This document shows positions 19,473-28,085 of a stretch of DNA of 64,000 nt, piece by piece. The translations under genes were made by a program, and so were the position numbers. The first letter of the stretch is position 1, and the number at the start of each line of letters is the position of its first letter. Below the pieces are notes generated by a model. It was given only the letters and a program-made list of their open reading frames with translations, was not told the DNA's origin and ran no database searches. This DNA is from Micromonospora sp. C28SCA-DRY-2 (GTDB lineage: Bacteria > Actinomycetota > Actinomycetes > Mycobacteriales > Micromonosporaceae). The stretch lies in contig NZ_JAUMKD010000002.1 of assembly GCF_030519475.1 (NCBI RefSeq), forward strand, positions 367,501 through 431,500, in the 5' to 3' direction.

Positions 19473-20696
19473 GTGACGAACTCCCCGCTGCCCGGCCGTG
19501 TCGAGGATTTCCACGAGCTGTCCCGGATGCTCGGTGAGCTGTTCCACAGCGGCTTCGACACCGAGACGCACGAGATCGAGAGCGGCATCTTCGAGCCGGA
19601 GCGGGCACTGCTGGTGCGCGACGGCAGCGACCTGGTGGCCAGCGCCGCCGCCTTCACCCGCCGGCTGACCGTGCCGGGCGGCACCGTGCCGGCCGCCCAC
19701 GTCAGCATGGTCGGGGTGGTGCCGACCCACCGTCGCCGCGGCCTGCTCACCTCGCTGATGCGCCACCAGCTGCGGCAGCTGGCCGACGCCCGCCGGGAGC
19801 CGGTGGCCGTGCTCTGGGCCAGCGAGGGGCGGATCTATCCCCGGTTCGGCTACGGACTGGCCGCGCAGCGGCTCTCCCTGGAGTGCGCCACCGGCGAGCT
19901 GCGGCTGCTCGCGCCGCCGCCGGACGCGGGCCGGCTGCGCCTGGACCGCCCGGCCGCGCGCCAGGCCGAGCTGGCCCGGGTGTACGACCGGGTGCGCCCG
20001 GACCGGCCGGGCTGGTCGAGCCGGAACGACGCCTGGTGGCGGTACGTGCTCGGCGACCCGGCGACGCAGCGCGGGGGCGCGACCGAGCGGCGGGTGGTGC
20101 TGCACGAGGGTCCCGACGGGGTCGACGGGTACGGGCTGTTCCGCACCCGGGCCGAGTGGGACCGCTCCGGGCCGCGCGGGCACACCCTCGTCGACGAGGT
20201 GGTGGCCACCACCCCGGGGGCGTACGCGGCGCTGTGGCGGATGCTGCTCTCCATCGACCTGACCCGGCAGCTCACCTTCCGGGCGGCGGCGGTGGACGAG
20301 CCGCTGCTGCGGCTGGTGGACGAGCCGCGCCGGCTCGGCGCCCAACTCGTCGACGCGCTCTGGCTGCGGGTGGTCGACGTGCCGGCCGCGCTCGCCGCCC
20401 GCCGGTACGCCACCGGCGTGGACCTGGTGATCGAGGTCACCGACGAGCTGCTGCCGGAGAACACCGGCCGGTGGCGGCTGACCGGCGGCCCGGAGGGCGC
20501 GGAGTGCGCGCCGACCGACCGGCCGGCGGAGCTGGCCTGCGACGTGCGCTGTCTCGCGGAGCTCTACCTCGGCGGGGCGGGGCTGGCCGGGCTGGCCGCC
20601 GCGGGCCGGGTCGCCGAGCTGCGCCCCGGTGCCGTGGCCGCCGCCGGACCGGCCTTCGGCTGGCACCGCGCCCCGGCCGGCATGGAGGTGTTCTGA
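19473..20696 (+). CDS. eis: Eis-type N-acetyltransferase
   Basis: A 407-residue member of the Eis (enhanced intracellular survival) family. Residues 1-150 form the first GNAT domain with acetyl-CoA motif VSMVGVVPTHRRRGLLTSLMRHQL and the Eis-typical VLWASEGRIYPRFGYGLA. A second degenerate GNAT domain and a C-terminal sterol-carrier-like domain (about 300-407) follow, ending WHRAPAGMEVF, a terminus typical of Eis. Family members acetylate aminoglycosides, capreomycin or protein lysines; the natural substrate here is unknown. The start is GTG, with only a weak Shine-Dalgarno sequence upstream. Confidence 0.92.
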   Translation: MTNSPLPGRVEDFHELSRMLGELFHSGFDTETHEIESGIFEPERALLVRDGSDLVASAAAFTRRLTVPGGTVPAAHVSMVGVVPTHRRRGLLTSLMRHQLRQLADARREPVAVLWASEGRIYPRFGYGLAAQRLSLECATGELRLLAPPPDAGRLRLDRPAARQAELARVYDRVRPDRPGWSSRNDAWWRYVLGDPATQRGGATERRVVLHEGPDGVDGYGLFRTRAEWDRSGPRGHTLVDEVVATTPGAYAALWRMLLSIDLTRQLTFRAAAVDEPLLRLVDEPRRLGAQLVDALWLRVVDVPAALAARRYATGVDLVIEVTDELLPENTGRWRLTGGPEGAECAPTDRPAELACDVRCLAELYLGGAGLAGLAAAGRVAELRPGAVAAAGPAFGWHRAPAGMEVF

Positions 20697-20720
20697 TCCC
20701 GGGGGCGGTACGGTCGGCTG

Positions 20721-21074
20721 ATGGGGGACGCGGAACGACGACGACTCGGCGACGCGGAACGGCGCCGGCGCCGGCTCCGGCACCAGCCGGGCGAGGCGAC
20801 GGGGGCCGCCGACGGCCCGAGCGCGACCACCGCCGGGGTGCACGACGGCGGGGATCCGCCCCGCGGGCGGCGGGGTGGCCCGCCCGAGGACCGCGAGGGT
20901 GAGCGGGGTCTGCGGGGCCTGGTCGGATCCGGCTCGTCGCAGGTGAGCGTCACCGCCGCGATGCGGGCCCGGGACGCCGCCCGGCCCGGTGAGGCGGACC
21001 TGGCCGAGGCCGAGGAGCGTGTGGTGATCGTGCGCCGCAACTGGGTGCCCCGGGAGGACCTGCCGCGCCGCTGA
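20721..21074 (+). CDS. Charged, low-complexity protein, unknown function
   Basis: A 117-residue hydrophilic protein. The N-terminus repeats GDAERRR twice and continues as an Arg/Gly/Pro-rich disordered stretch. The last 50 residues are more regular: SGSSQVSVTAAMRARDAARPGEADLAEAEERVVIVRRNWVPREDLP. It starts 25 bases after the eis-like gene and is probably co-transcribed. It may be a small DNA- or ribosome-associated protein, but nothing in the sequence proves this. Confidence 0.6.
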   Translation: MGDAERRRLGDAERRRRRLRHQPGEATGAADGPSATTAGVHDGGDPPRGRRGGPPEDREGERGLRGLVGSGSSQVSVTAAMRARDAARPGEADLAEAEERVVIVRRNWVPREDLPRR

Positions 21075-21143
21075 GCCGGTCAGCCCACCGGCGACGCCGC
21101 CGCCGTGGCCGGGGGTGGCTGGCCGCGCCCCGGCCGGCGGCGG

Positions 21144-21614
21144 TCAGGCCGGCAGGGCGGGCAGGGTCCGGGTGTGCTCGTACTCGGCCACCTGGGCGAT
21201 CCGCCGGGCGTGCCGCTCGTTGCCGGAGAACGGGGTGGCGAGGAACGCCTCGACGATGGCGGTCGCGTCGGCCAGGGTGTGCTGCCGGGCGCCGACGGCG
21301 ACGATGTTCGCGTCGTTGTGCTCGCGGGCCAGCTGGGCGGTCTCGATGTTCCAGGCGAGCGCGGCGCGCACCCCGGCGACCTTGTTGGCGGCGATCTGCT
21401 CGCCGTTGCCGGACCCGCCGATCACCACACCCAGGCTGCCCGCGTCGGCCACCACCCGGTCCCCGGTGTGCAGGCAGAACGCCGGGTAGTCGTCGTCCGG
21501 GTCGAAGGCGTGCGGGCCGACGTCGACCACGTCGTACCCCTGCGTGGCCAGGTGGTTGGCCAGGTGCACCTTCAACTCGAAACCGGCGTGGTCGGATCCC
21601 AGGTAGACGCGCAT
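21144..21614 (-). CDS. rpiB: Ribose-5-phosphate isomerase B
   Basis: A 156-residue RpiB that interconverts ribulose-5-phosphate and ribose-5-phosphate in the pentose phosphate pathway. Recognisable segments are YLGSDHAGFELK (substrate Asp/His), GVVIGGSGNGEQIAANKVAGVRAAL (anion loop and catalytic Glu) and REHNDANIVAVGARQH. In the second segment the usual Cys (GTGxG[M/I]C) is replaced by GSGNGE, as in the mycobacterial type that uses Glu rather than Cys as the base. The start is ATG and the length is typical. A strong hairpin lies just upstream, ending the DUF1015 gene before it. Confidence 0.96.
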   Translation of the reverse strand: MRVYLGSDHAGFELKVHLANHLATQGYDVVDVGPHAFDPDDDYPAFCLHTGDRVVADAGSLGVVIGGSGNGEQIAANKVAGVRAALAWNIETAQLAREHNDANIVAVGARQHTLADATAIVEAFLATPFSGNERHARRIAQVAEYEHTRTLPALPA

Positions 21615-21636
21615 ACCGCGCAGTCTGTCAGGCCGC

Positions 21637-21672
21637 CGCCCCCGGACGCCGCGCGGGCGGCGTCCGGGGGCG
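21637..21672. terminator. Perfect 16-bp hairpin terminator
   Basis: CGCCCCCGGACGCCGC and its exact complement flank a four-base loop. It lies between the stop of the DUF1015 gene (seven bases away) and the start of rpiB, both on the minus strand, so it probably ends the DUF1015 transcript. Confidence 0.7.
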
Positions 21673-21678
21673 GATTCG

Positions 21679-22884
21679 TCACAGCTGCCCGGCCAGCTCG
21701 GCGGCCACCAGGCCGCCGCGCGCCTTCGGGGTGAACCAGGTGCTCTTGCGCGGCATCTTCTCCCGGGCCAGGTTCACCGCCACGAAGTCGTCGACGGTCA
21801 CCGGGGCGATCAGCACGGCCAGCTCGGCCCGGCCGGCGTCGACCTCGCCGGTGAGCCAGCTCGCCGGGTAGTCGCCGCCGACGTAGGTGATCCGCTTGTC
21901 GCCCGGGTCCAGCCCGAGCGCGTCGCGCAGCAGCAGCCGCTCGACCAGGGCATGGTCGAGGTTCTCCAGCCGGCCGTCGCCGATCCGCGGCAGGGTCACC
22001 GCGTACCCCTGGCCGGAAAGCCGGAGGTGCACGGTGCCGCCGGTCGCCGGGACCTCGACCGGGCCGTCGATCGGGGTGACCCGCGCGCCGGCGGCGCGCA
22101 ACCGGTCGAGCAGCTCCTCCGGCGTGGTGGTCAGCTCGCTGACCAGCCGGTTGTAGGGCTGGATGGCCACCGACGCGGGTGTGGTGACCACCGCCAGGAA
22201 GCGCGGCAGCCCGCCGGTCTGGGCGGCCAGGCTGCGGTGGTTGCCGTCGGCGACGACCAGTTCGCCGCCGCCGGCCAGCGCGGTCAGCTCGTCCTGCTCG
22301 GGCCCGGGGCCGACCAGCCAGATGGCGTGCGTGCGCCCGGCCTGGTCGGTGTCGGTGGCGGCGGGCGCGCCGGCCGCCTCGGTGGCGGCCGCGAGCGCGG
22401 CGTGCAGCTCGTCGCCCCGCCCGGTCTGCAGCAGCAGTACGGGCGAGAGCAGGTGGCCCAGCGCCTCGGCCAGCGCGACCCGCTCCCGCACCTTGGCGAT
22501 GAAGACGTCCTCGTTGCGGATCACCAGACCGGGCTCGTCGGCCCGGGTGGAGATCTGGTCGGTGTCCACCATCGCGAAGAGCCCGTACGCCGACTCCTCC
22601 CCCGGCGCGCTGATCCGGTAGAGCACCACGACCTGCTCGGCGGGGGTGTAACTGCCGTCCGCCTTCGCCTCGGCGAGCCGGGCGACCGCGTCCGGCAGCG
22701 CCTCGAGGAAGGACTTGCCGAGGCTCTCCGGCGCCCGGTGCGGCATCTCGATGCCGAGGGCACTGTGCGGGTTCGCCTCGATGATCGCGGTGATCTCCGC
22801 GTCGTCGGCGAACTCGTCGTAGTTCTGCGCGCCGGTGCCGCCAGTGGTGATCCAGGCCCGGGCGATCGGATGCACGACCGTCAT
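21679..22884 (-). CDS. DUF1015 family protein
   Basis: A 401-residue protein of the DUF1015 family. Supporting segments are the N-terminal HPIARAWITTGGTGAQNYDEFA, the VVLYRISAPGEESAYGLFAMVDTD strand region, the hallmark ELVVADGNHRSLAAQ (usually ADGHHR) and the C-terminal NLAREKMPRKSTWFTPKARGG. Some archaeal and bacterial relatives act on serine or phosphoserine (family knowledge, uncertain here). Length is normal for the family. The start is ATG. It is followed by a perfect hairpin and then rpiB. Confidence 0.85.
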   Translation of the reverse strand: MTVVHPIARAWITTGGTGAQNYDEFADDAEITAIIEANPHSALGIEMPHRAPESLGKSFLEALPDAVARLAEAKADGSYTPAEQVVVLYRISAPGEESAYGLFAMVDTDQISTRADEPGLVIRNEDVFIAKVRERVALAEALGHLLSPVLLLQTGRGDELHAALAAATEAAGAPAATDTDQAGRTHAIWLVGPGPEQDELTALAGGGELVVADGNHRSLAAQTGGLPRFLAVVTTPASVAIQPYNRLVSELTTTPEELLDRLRAAGARVTPIDGPVEVPATGGTVHLRLSGQGYAVTLPRIGDGRLENLDHALVERLLLRDALGLDPGDKRITYVGGDYPASWLTGEVDAGRAELAVLIAPVTVDDFVAVNLAREKMPRKSTWFTPKARGGLVAAELAGQL

Positions 22885-22966
22885 GACCGCTGACGCTACC
22901 GGGGGCGCGGCGGCCGGCGACCGCGGACCCGTACGCGTCCACCAGATGAAAGAGCCGGGCCCCGGC

Positions 22967-23389
22967 TCAGTCGGTGCGCTCCGCCGAGCCCGCCTGCCGG
23001 CGGTGCCGCCCGGTGGAGACCGGCCGGCGGTGGCTGGGGGACGGGGCGTGCGGCCCGCGGCGACCGCCCACCGGGCCGACCGGGTCCGCCGAGCCGATCG
23101 GCGAGCCCAGCGGCGCGGGCACGGCCGGCCGGCTGGGCCCGGCCGGCGCGGGCCGGGCGGCCACCGGCGCGGGCCGGTCGGCGGCCGGCGGGGTCAGCCG
23201 GGAGGTCGCCGGCACCCGGGCGACGCCGACCACGATCGGCGGGGCGAGCAGGTCGACCACGTCCGGGGGAAGGTCGGGGCGGAGCGCCGGCCAGCGGGAG
23301 TCGTCGACCGACCAGTACGCCGCGTCGGGGCTGCCGGCCACCTCCTCACCGCTCGGGGAATCGTCAACGGACGCACGGTGCTTGGCCAT
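22967..23389 (-). CDS. Small proline/arginine-rich protein, unknown function
   Basis: A 140-residue protein. The first 65 residues are ordered-looking (MAKHRASVDDSPSGEEVAGS, then AAYWSVDDSRWPALRPDLPPDVVDLLAPPIVVGVARVPA). The rest is Pro/Ala/Arg-rich and probably disordered. The WPALRPDLPPDVVDLLAPPI segment is the part most likely to be conserved. It lies upstream of the DUF1015 gene on the same strand with an 82-base gap. No family assigned. Confidence 0.5.
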   Translation of the reverse strand: MAKHRASVDDSPSGEEVAGSPDAAYWSVDDSRWPALRPDLPPDVVDLLAPPIVVGVARVPATSRLTPPAADRPAPVAARPAPAGPSRPAVPAPLGSPIGSADPVGPVGGRRGPHAPSPSHRRPVSTGRHRRQAGSAERTD

Positions 23390-23637
23390 CGGGATGCCTC
23401 CACGAGCTGCGGGGTGCGGCCCTGCGGGTCGCTGCGGCGGACATGGAGGCCAACGAGCCCCCCACCACCCCGGTGACGCTCCCGGCCAGCCCCAGCCCCC
23501 TGCCCCACCCGCTCCCCCTACCCCCTGCCCAGGGCCTCCCCGGCCCCTGCCGTCGACCAGGGGCTCGTGTCCGGTTCCGGCGCGGATCCGACCCGAACCC
23601 CTTGGTCAACGCGGACAGGGCGGGAGCGGGGCGGGGG

Positions 23638-24261
23638 TCAGTCGAAGATGGGGTCGAGGTCGCGGGAGCGCTTCAGCTCGAAGAAGCCGGGGGTCGCCGA
23701 GACCAGCAGGACGCCGTCCCAGAGGCGACCGGCGGCCTCGCCCTTCGGAGCCGGGGTGACCACCGGGCCGAAGAAGGCGACCTGGCCGCCGTCCGGGCCC
23801 GGGGCGTGGATCACCGGGGTGCCCACGTCGGTGCCGACCGGCCGCATACCCGCCTCGTGGCTGGCCCGCAGCGCCTCGTCGTACTCGGTGCTCCCGGCCG
23901 CCTCGGCCAGCGCCGGGTCCAGCCCGGCGTCGGTCAGGGCGGCGGCGTACAGCTCCGGCCCGAGGTTCTGCTTGCCCAGGTGGATCCGGGTGCCGAGGGC
24001 GGTGTAGAGCTTGCGCAGCACCTCCGCGCCGTGGCGCTGCTCCGCGGCGATGCAGATCCGCACCGGACCCCAGCCGGTCCGCATCAGCTCCTGGTACTGC
24101 TCGGGCAGGTCGCGGCCCTCGTTGAGCACCGACAGGCTCATCACGTGGAAGCGGATGTCCACGTCCCGGACCTGTTCGACCTCCAGCAGCCAACGGGAGG
24201 TGATCCACGCCCACGGGCAGAGGGGGTCGAACCACATGTCGACGGCGGCACGCTCGGTCAC
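23638..24261 (-). CDS. Rv2466c-like thioredoxin-fold (DsbA/FrnE) oxidoreductase, mycothiol-linked nitroreductase type
   Basis: A 207-residue protein of the DsbA-like family, closest in pattern to the mycobacterial mycothiol-dependent nitroreductase. Diagnostic segments are [39 protein letters not shown] and [17 protein letters not shown] (cis-Pro loop). The active site reads Cys15-Pro-Trp-Ala18, whereas the mycobacterial enzyme has CPWC, so only one redox Cys is present. That implies a monothiol mechanism with a low-molecular-weight thiol. The GTG start has AAGGGA upstream. It diverges from pepN. Confidence 0.85.
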   Translation of the reverse strand: MTERAAVDMWFDPLCPWAWITSRWLLEVEQVRDVDIRFHVMSLSVLNEGRDLPEQYQELMRTGWGPVRICIAAEQRHGAEVLRKLYTALGTRIHLGKQNLGPELYAAALTDAGLDPALAEAAGSTEYDEALRASHEAGMRPVGTDVGTPVIHAPGPDGGQVAFFGPVVTPAPKGEAAGRLWDGVLLVSATPGFFELKRSRDLDPIFD

Positions 24262-24460
24262 GGTGAGGTCCCTTCACGACGGGTGACGCCGGGGTTCCGG
24301 CGCCTCACCCCGATCTTCGCCCCCGGCGCCGTGGCGTGGTACCGGAACGAGAGCGTGACCTCGACCACCGCGGGCCGCCGGTGCATGCAAGACTCGGATC
24401 CGACCGGCCGCCACGAGCGGTCGGCGGACGGGCGCCGCCGCGGCGTACGGCGAGAGTGGG

Positions 24461-27031
24461 ATGGAGACGAACGTGCCGGGAGTGCGCAACCTGACGCAGG
24501 TCGAGGCGACCGAGCGGGCCCGCCTGCTCGACGTGACCGGGTATGACATCAGTCTGGACCTGTCGAGCGCCGTCCAGGCGGCCGAGGGCCGCACCTTCCG
24601 ATCGACCACCGAGGTCCGGTTCCGGTGCGCCGAGCCGGGCGCGAGCACCTTCATCGAGGTGGCCGCCGACTCGGTGCGCTCGGCGACGCTGAACGGCAAC
24701 CCGGTCGACCTGGGCGACTGGTCCGCCGAGAAGGGCCTGACGCTGTCCGGCCTGGACAGCGAGAACGTCCTGGTGGTCGACGCCGACTTCGCGTACTCCA
24801 ACAGCGGGCAGGGGCTGCACCGCACGGTCGACCCGGTCGACGGCGAGACCTACCTCTACAGCCAGTTCGAGACGGCCGACGCGCAGCGGGTCTTCGCCTG
24901 CTTCGACCAGCCCGACCTGAAGAGCGTCTACACCTGGCGCGCCACCGTCCCGGAGCACTGGCGGGTGGTGTCCAACATGCCGGTGGCGCGCGAGGAGGCG
25001 GCCGGCGAGGGCCTGAAGACCGTCCACTTCGCCGAGTCGGCCCGGATGAGCACCTACATCACCGCGCTCTGCGCCGGCCCCTACCACGAGGTGCGGGACA
25101 GCCACGACGGGATCGAGCTGGGCGTGTTCTGCCGGGCGTCGATGGCGCAGTACCTGGACGCCGACGACCTCTTCCTGATCACCAAGCAGGGCTTCGACTT
25201 CTTCCACGAGAAGTTCGGCGTCCGCTACCCGCTGCCCAAGTACGACCAGCTCTGGGTGCCCGACTTCAACGCCGGCGCGATGGAGAACTTCGGCTGCGTC
25301 ACGCACGCCGAGTCGCACTACATCTTCCGCTCGCAGGTCACCGACTTCGAGTACGAGCAGCGGGCCAACACGATCCTGCACGAGCTGGCCCACATGTGGT
25401 TCGGTGACCTGGTCACCATGCGCTGGTGGAACGACCTGTGGCTGAACGAGTCGTTCGCCGAGTGGGCCAGCCACTGGTGCAACACCCACGCCACCCGGTT
25501 CACCGACGCGTGGACCACCTTCCTGTCCATCCGGAAGAACTGGGGCTACCGGCAGGACCAGCTCTCCTCCACCCACCCGGTCTACTGCGAGATGCCGGAC
25601 CTGGAGGCGGTCGAGGTCAACTTCGACGGCATCACCTACGCCAAGGGCGCCAGCGTGCTCAAGCAGCTCGTCGCGTACGTGGGTGAGGAGCCGTTCCTGG
25701 CCGGCCTGCGGACGTACTTCGAGAAGCACGCCTGGGGCAACGCCACCTTCGACGACCTGCTCTCCGAGCTGGAGGCGGCCTCCGGCCGGGAGCTGCGCAA
25801 GTTCGCCGCCCAGTGGCTGGAGACCGCGCAGGTCAACACGCTGCGTCCCGAGGTGACGATCGACGCGGACGGCGCGTACCAGCAGGTGGTGGTCCGGCAG
25901 GAGGCCCCGGCCGGGCACCCGACGCTGCGGACCCACCGGATCGGCGTGGGCCTCTACGACCTCACCGACGGCCGGCTGGTGCGCCGCCAGCGGCTGGAGG
26001 TGGACGTGACCGGCGAGCGGACCGAACTGGCCGAGCTGCGCGGGGTGCGCGCCGCCGACGTGCTGCTGCTCAACGACGACGACCTCACCTACACCAAGCT
26101 GCGGCTGGACGAGCGGTCCATGGCGACGGTGGTGCAGCACATCGCCGGCCTCGAATCGTCGCTCGCCCGCGCCCTGTGCTGGACGGCGGCCTGGGACATG
26201 ACCCGCGACGCCGAGCTGGCCGCCCGCGACTACATGGCGCTGGTGCTGGCCGGGCTGCCCGCCGAGACCGACATCAACCTGGTCACCGCGACGCTGCGGC
26301 AGGCCACCACCACGCTCACCTTCTACGCCGACCCGGCCTGGGCGCCGACCGGCTGGGCGGAGCTGGCCCGTACCGCCCGGGCGGCGCTGGCCGCCGCGGA
26401 GCCGGGCAGCGGCTTCCAGCTCGCCTGGGCCCGCGCGTACGCCTCGGCGGCCCGCTCCGCCGAGGACCTGGCCACGCTGCGCGGCTGGCTGGCGGGCAGC
26501 GAGGTGCCGGCCGGGCTCACCATCGACACCGAGCTGCGCTGGGCGGTGCTCGGTGCGCTGGTGGCCAACGGCGCGGCCGGCCCGGCGGAGATCGAGGCCG
26601 AGCTGGCCGCCGACCGCACCGCCAGCGGCGAGCGGGAGGCCGCGTACGCGCACGCGCTGGTGCCGACGGCGGAGAACAAGGCAGCCGTCTGGGCGCAGCT
26701 GACCGGCCCGGAGGCGCTGCCGAACTGGCGGCACCGGGCGCTGTTGCAGGGCCTGACCCACCCGGCGCAGGTCGAGCTGGTCGCGCCCTACCGGGAGAAG
26801 TACTTCGCCGCGGTGGGCCAGGTGTGGGCCAGCCGGGACAGCGAGCCGGCCCAGGAGTTCGCGCAGTTGGCGTACCCGGCGTACCTGGTCGAGGAGGACA
26901 CGGTGGCGGCCACCGACGCCTGGCTGGCGGCCGAGGGCCACCCGGGCCCGCTGCGCCGGCTGGTCGCCGAGGGCCGCGACGGCGTGGTCCGCGCCCTCAA
27001 GGCCCGCGCCAGGGACGCCCAGAGCGCCTGA
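24461..27031 (+). CDS. pepN: Aminopeptidase N (M1 family zinc metallopeptidase)
   Basis: An 856-residue cytosolic aminopeptidase that removes N-terminal residues from peptides. The exopeptidase motif GAMEN is at 272-276. The zinc motif HELAH is at 307-311, with the third ligand Glu330 in NESFAEW. The catalytic Tyr lies in EVNFDGITYAKGASVL. The C-terminal ERAP1-like helical domain (about 530-856) is complete. The start METNVPGVRNLTQVEATERARLL is the actinobacterial form, preceded by GAGAGTGGG. It stands alone, diverging from the nitroreductase gene; a 300-base gap with two hairpins follows. Confidence 0.97.
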   Translation: METNVPGVRNLTQVEATERARLLDVTGYDISLDLSSAVQAAEGRTFRSTTEVRFRCAEPGASTFIEVAADSVRSATLNGNPVDLGDWSAEKGLTLSGLDSENVLVVDADFAYSNSGQGLHRTVDPVDGETYLYSQFETADAQRVFACFDQPDLKSVYTWRATVPEHWRVVSNMPVAREEAAGEGLKTVHFAESARMSTYITALCAGPYHEVRDSHDGIELGVFCRASMAQYLDADDLFLITKQGFDFFHEKFGVRYPLPKYDQLWVPDFNAGAMENFGCVTHAESHYIFRSQVTDFEYEQRANTILHELAHMWFGDLVTMRWWNDLWLNESFAEWASHWCNTHATRFTDAWTTFLSIRKNWGYRQDQLSSTHPVYCEMPDLEAVEVNFDGITYAKGASVLKQLVAYVGEEPFLAGLRTYFEKHAWGNATFDDLLSELEAASGRELRKFAAQWLETAQVNTLRPEVTIDADGAYQQVVVRQEAPAGHPTLRTHRIGVGLYDLTDGRLVRRQRLEVDVTGERTELAELRGVRAADVLLLNDDDLTYTKLRLDERSMATVVQHIAGLESSLARALCWTAAWDMTRDAELAARDYMALVLAGLPAETDINLVTATLRQATTTLTFYADPAWAPTGWAELARTARAALAAAEPGSGFQLAWARAYASAARSAEDLATLRGWLAGSEVPAGLTIDTELRWAVLGALVANGAAGPAEIEAELAADRTASGEREAAYAHALVPTAENKAAVWAQLTGPEALPNWRHRALLQGLTHPAQVELVAPYREKYFAAVGQVWASRDSEPAQEFAQLAYPAYLVEEDTVAATDAWLAAEGHPGPLRRLVAEGRDGVVRALKARARDAQSA

Positions 27032-27198
27032 GTCAGCGTGACCGGCCCCGGCCGCTATCGCTCGGAACCGTCGGGCCGGACGACCCGGTCGAGGTCGCCG
27101 AGCCCGGGCCGATGAGGTTCGGCCCGGTCTCCAGGCCGCTGACCGAACGGTCGGCTCGACAGCGGCAGCAGCCCGGCAGAGACGTACCCGGGTCGAGC

Positions 27199-27238
27199 GT
27201 GATACCTCAGAGTCATCGATATGACTCTGAGGTATCAC
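27199..27238. repeat. 40-base palindrome, possible dispersed element
   Basis: GTGATACCTCAGAGTCAT (27199-27216) and its exact complement (27221-27238) flank CGAT. The sequence is much AT-richer than its surroundings and has no T-tract. It lies in the 303-base gap between pepN and the convergent DUF5130 gene (27032-27334), which otherwise contains only the terminator at 27281. Confidence 0.85.
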
Positions 27239-27280
27239 CCGCAACGGCCAGTGCCGAGCCGGTAGCCCGTCCGCGCACGC

Positions 27281-27321
27281 GACGAAGCCCGGCCCGCGTG
27301 GAACGCGGACCGGGCTTCGTC
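27281..27321 (-). terminator. Stem-loop terminator of the DUF5130 gene
   Basis: A 19-bp stem (GACGAAGCCCGG... with ...CCGGGCTTCGTC) has a three-base loop. Its one imperfect position is a G-U pair when read on the minus strand and an A-C mismatch on the plus strand, so it favours ending the minus-strand transcript, whose gene stops at 27335. Confidence 0.7.
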
Positions 27322-27334
27322 GTACGAGGAGGAA

Positions 27335-27742
27335 TCAGCCCTTGCCGGCGTGGCTGGCGAGCTGGTCCAGGCCGTTGATGATGCCGCCGGCCAGGTCGCC
27401 GCCGCCGAACGCCGCGACCATGGAGAGCGCGGCCAGCTTGGCGTACGTGTCCGGGATGCGCTTGCGGGCGTAGCGGCCGGTGACGATCTCCAGCTGGCGC
27501 TGGTTGGGCGAGACCGCGATCAGCACCGACTTGTCGGGCTCGGCGAGCTGGCGGTGCAGCCGCTCGGCGTGCTCCCGGATCGGCTCGTCGAGACCGCCGA
27601 CGAAGACCGAGAAGACCAGCCCGGTGTTCTGGTCGGCCAGCCGGAGCGCCTCGTCGATGCGCAGCAGCTGTCGGGTCGAGAACGGCCCGTCCAGCACCTG
27701 GGGCGGATTGTCCGGCCCGGCCTGCTTCTCACCAACGGTCAC
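27335..27742 (-). CDS. DUF5130/TPM-like protein
   Basis: A 135-residue protein. The core LLRIDEALRLADQNTGLVFSVFVGGLDEPIREHAERLH, followed by SVLIAVSPNQRQLEIVTGRYARKRIPD, is characteristic of the actinobacterial DUF5130 family, a TPM-domain relative. I place the start at the GTG at 27742 because GGAGG lies five bases before it. An upstream in-frame GTG (27760) would overlap the preceding gene by 32 bases and has no Shine-Dalgarno sequence. The gene overlaps the upstream membrane-protein gene by 14 bases. Function unknown. Confidence 0.8.
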   Translation of the reverse strand: MTVGEKQAGPDNPPQVLDGPFSTRQLLRIDEALRLADQNTGLVFSVFVGGLDEPIREHAERLHRQLAEPDKSVLIAVSPNQRQLEIVTGRYARKRIPDTYAKLAALSMVAAFGGGDLAGGIINGLDQLASHAGKG

Positions 27743-28037
27743 TTGCGCCTCCGGTTCCACCGGCCGGCGCCATCTCGCCGGCCTGCTCCTGCTTGCGGCT
27801 GGTCAGCGCCGGCGCCTGCGCGCCCGCTGCCAGGGCGGTGCCGGCCGAGTCGGCCAGCTGCTCCGGACGGGCCAGGAACCAGACCGGAGTGAAGTCGAAG
27901 GGCCGACCCGGCCGGTAGCGCTTGGCGCCGCCACCGCCGCCACGACTACCGGCGTACGCCAGACCGGCGATCACCAGCACCGCGGCCGCCGGGATGCCGA
28001 CGAAGACCAGCAACGTCTCGGTAACAGACAATCCCAA
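27729..28037 (-). CDS. Small membrane protein preceding DUF5130
   Basis: A 102-residue protein with one N-terminal membrane helix (TETLLVFVGIPAAAVLVIAGLAYA, about residues 6-29), a Gly-rich hinge and RPGRPFDFTPVWFLARPEQLAD, then a disordered Ala/Gly-rich tail. The likely start is TTG at 28037 with GGGGG just upstream; no ATG or GTG is available at a sensible place. It overlaps the DUF5130 gene and is presumably co-expressed with it. Function unknown. Confidence 0.65.
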   Translation of the reverse strand: MGLSVTETLLVFVGIPAAAVLVIAGLAYAGSRGGGGGAKRYRPGRPFDFTPVWFLARPEQLADSAGTALAAGAQAPALTSRKQEQAGEMAPAGGTGGASDRW

Positions 28038-28085
28038 CGCCCCCAGGCGGAAAGAGAGACCAGAGCATCCGGGTCGGGTGGACGA

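Noticed and set aside
18795..20843. A 682-codon minus-strand frame joining the membrane protein at 18795-19361 with a long upstream extension
   Set aside because: The extension is antisense to the eis-like gene and has no protein-like character; a Shine-Dalgarno sequence precedes the ATG at 19361.
23443..24546. Plus-strand 367-codon frame beginning MEANEPPTTP
   Set aside because: It overlaps the whole nitroreductase-like gene in antisense, and its unique first part is a proline-rich low-complexity stretch. The gap 23390-23637 shows nothing else.
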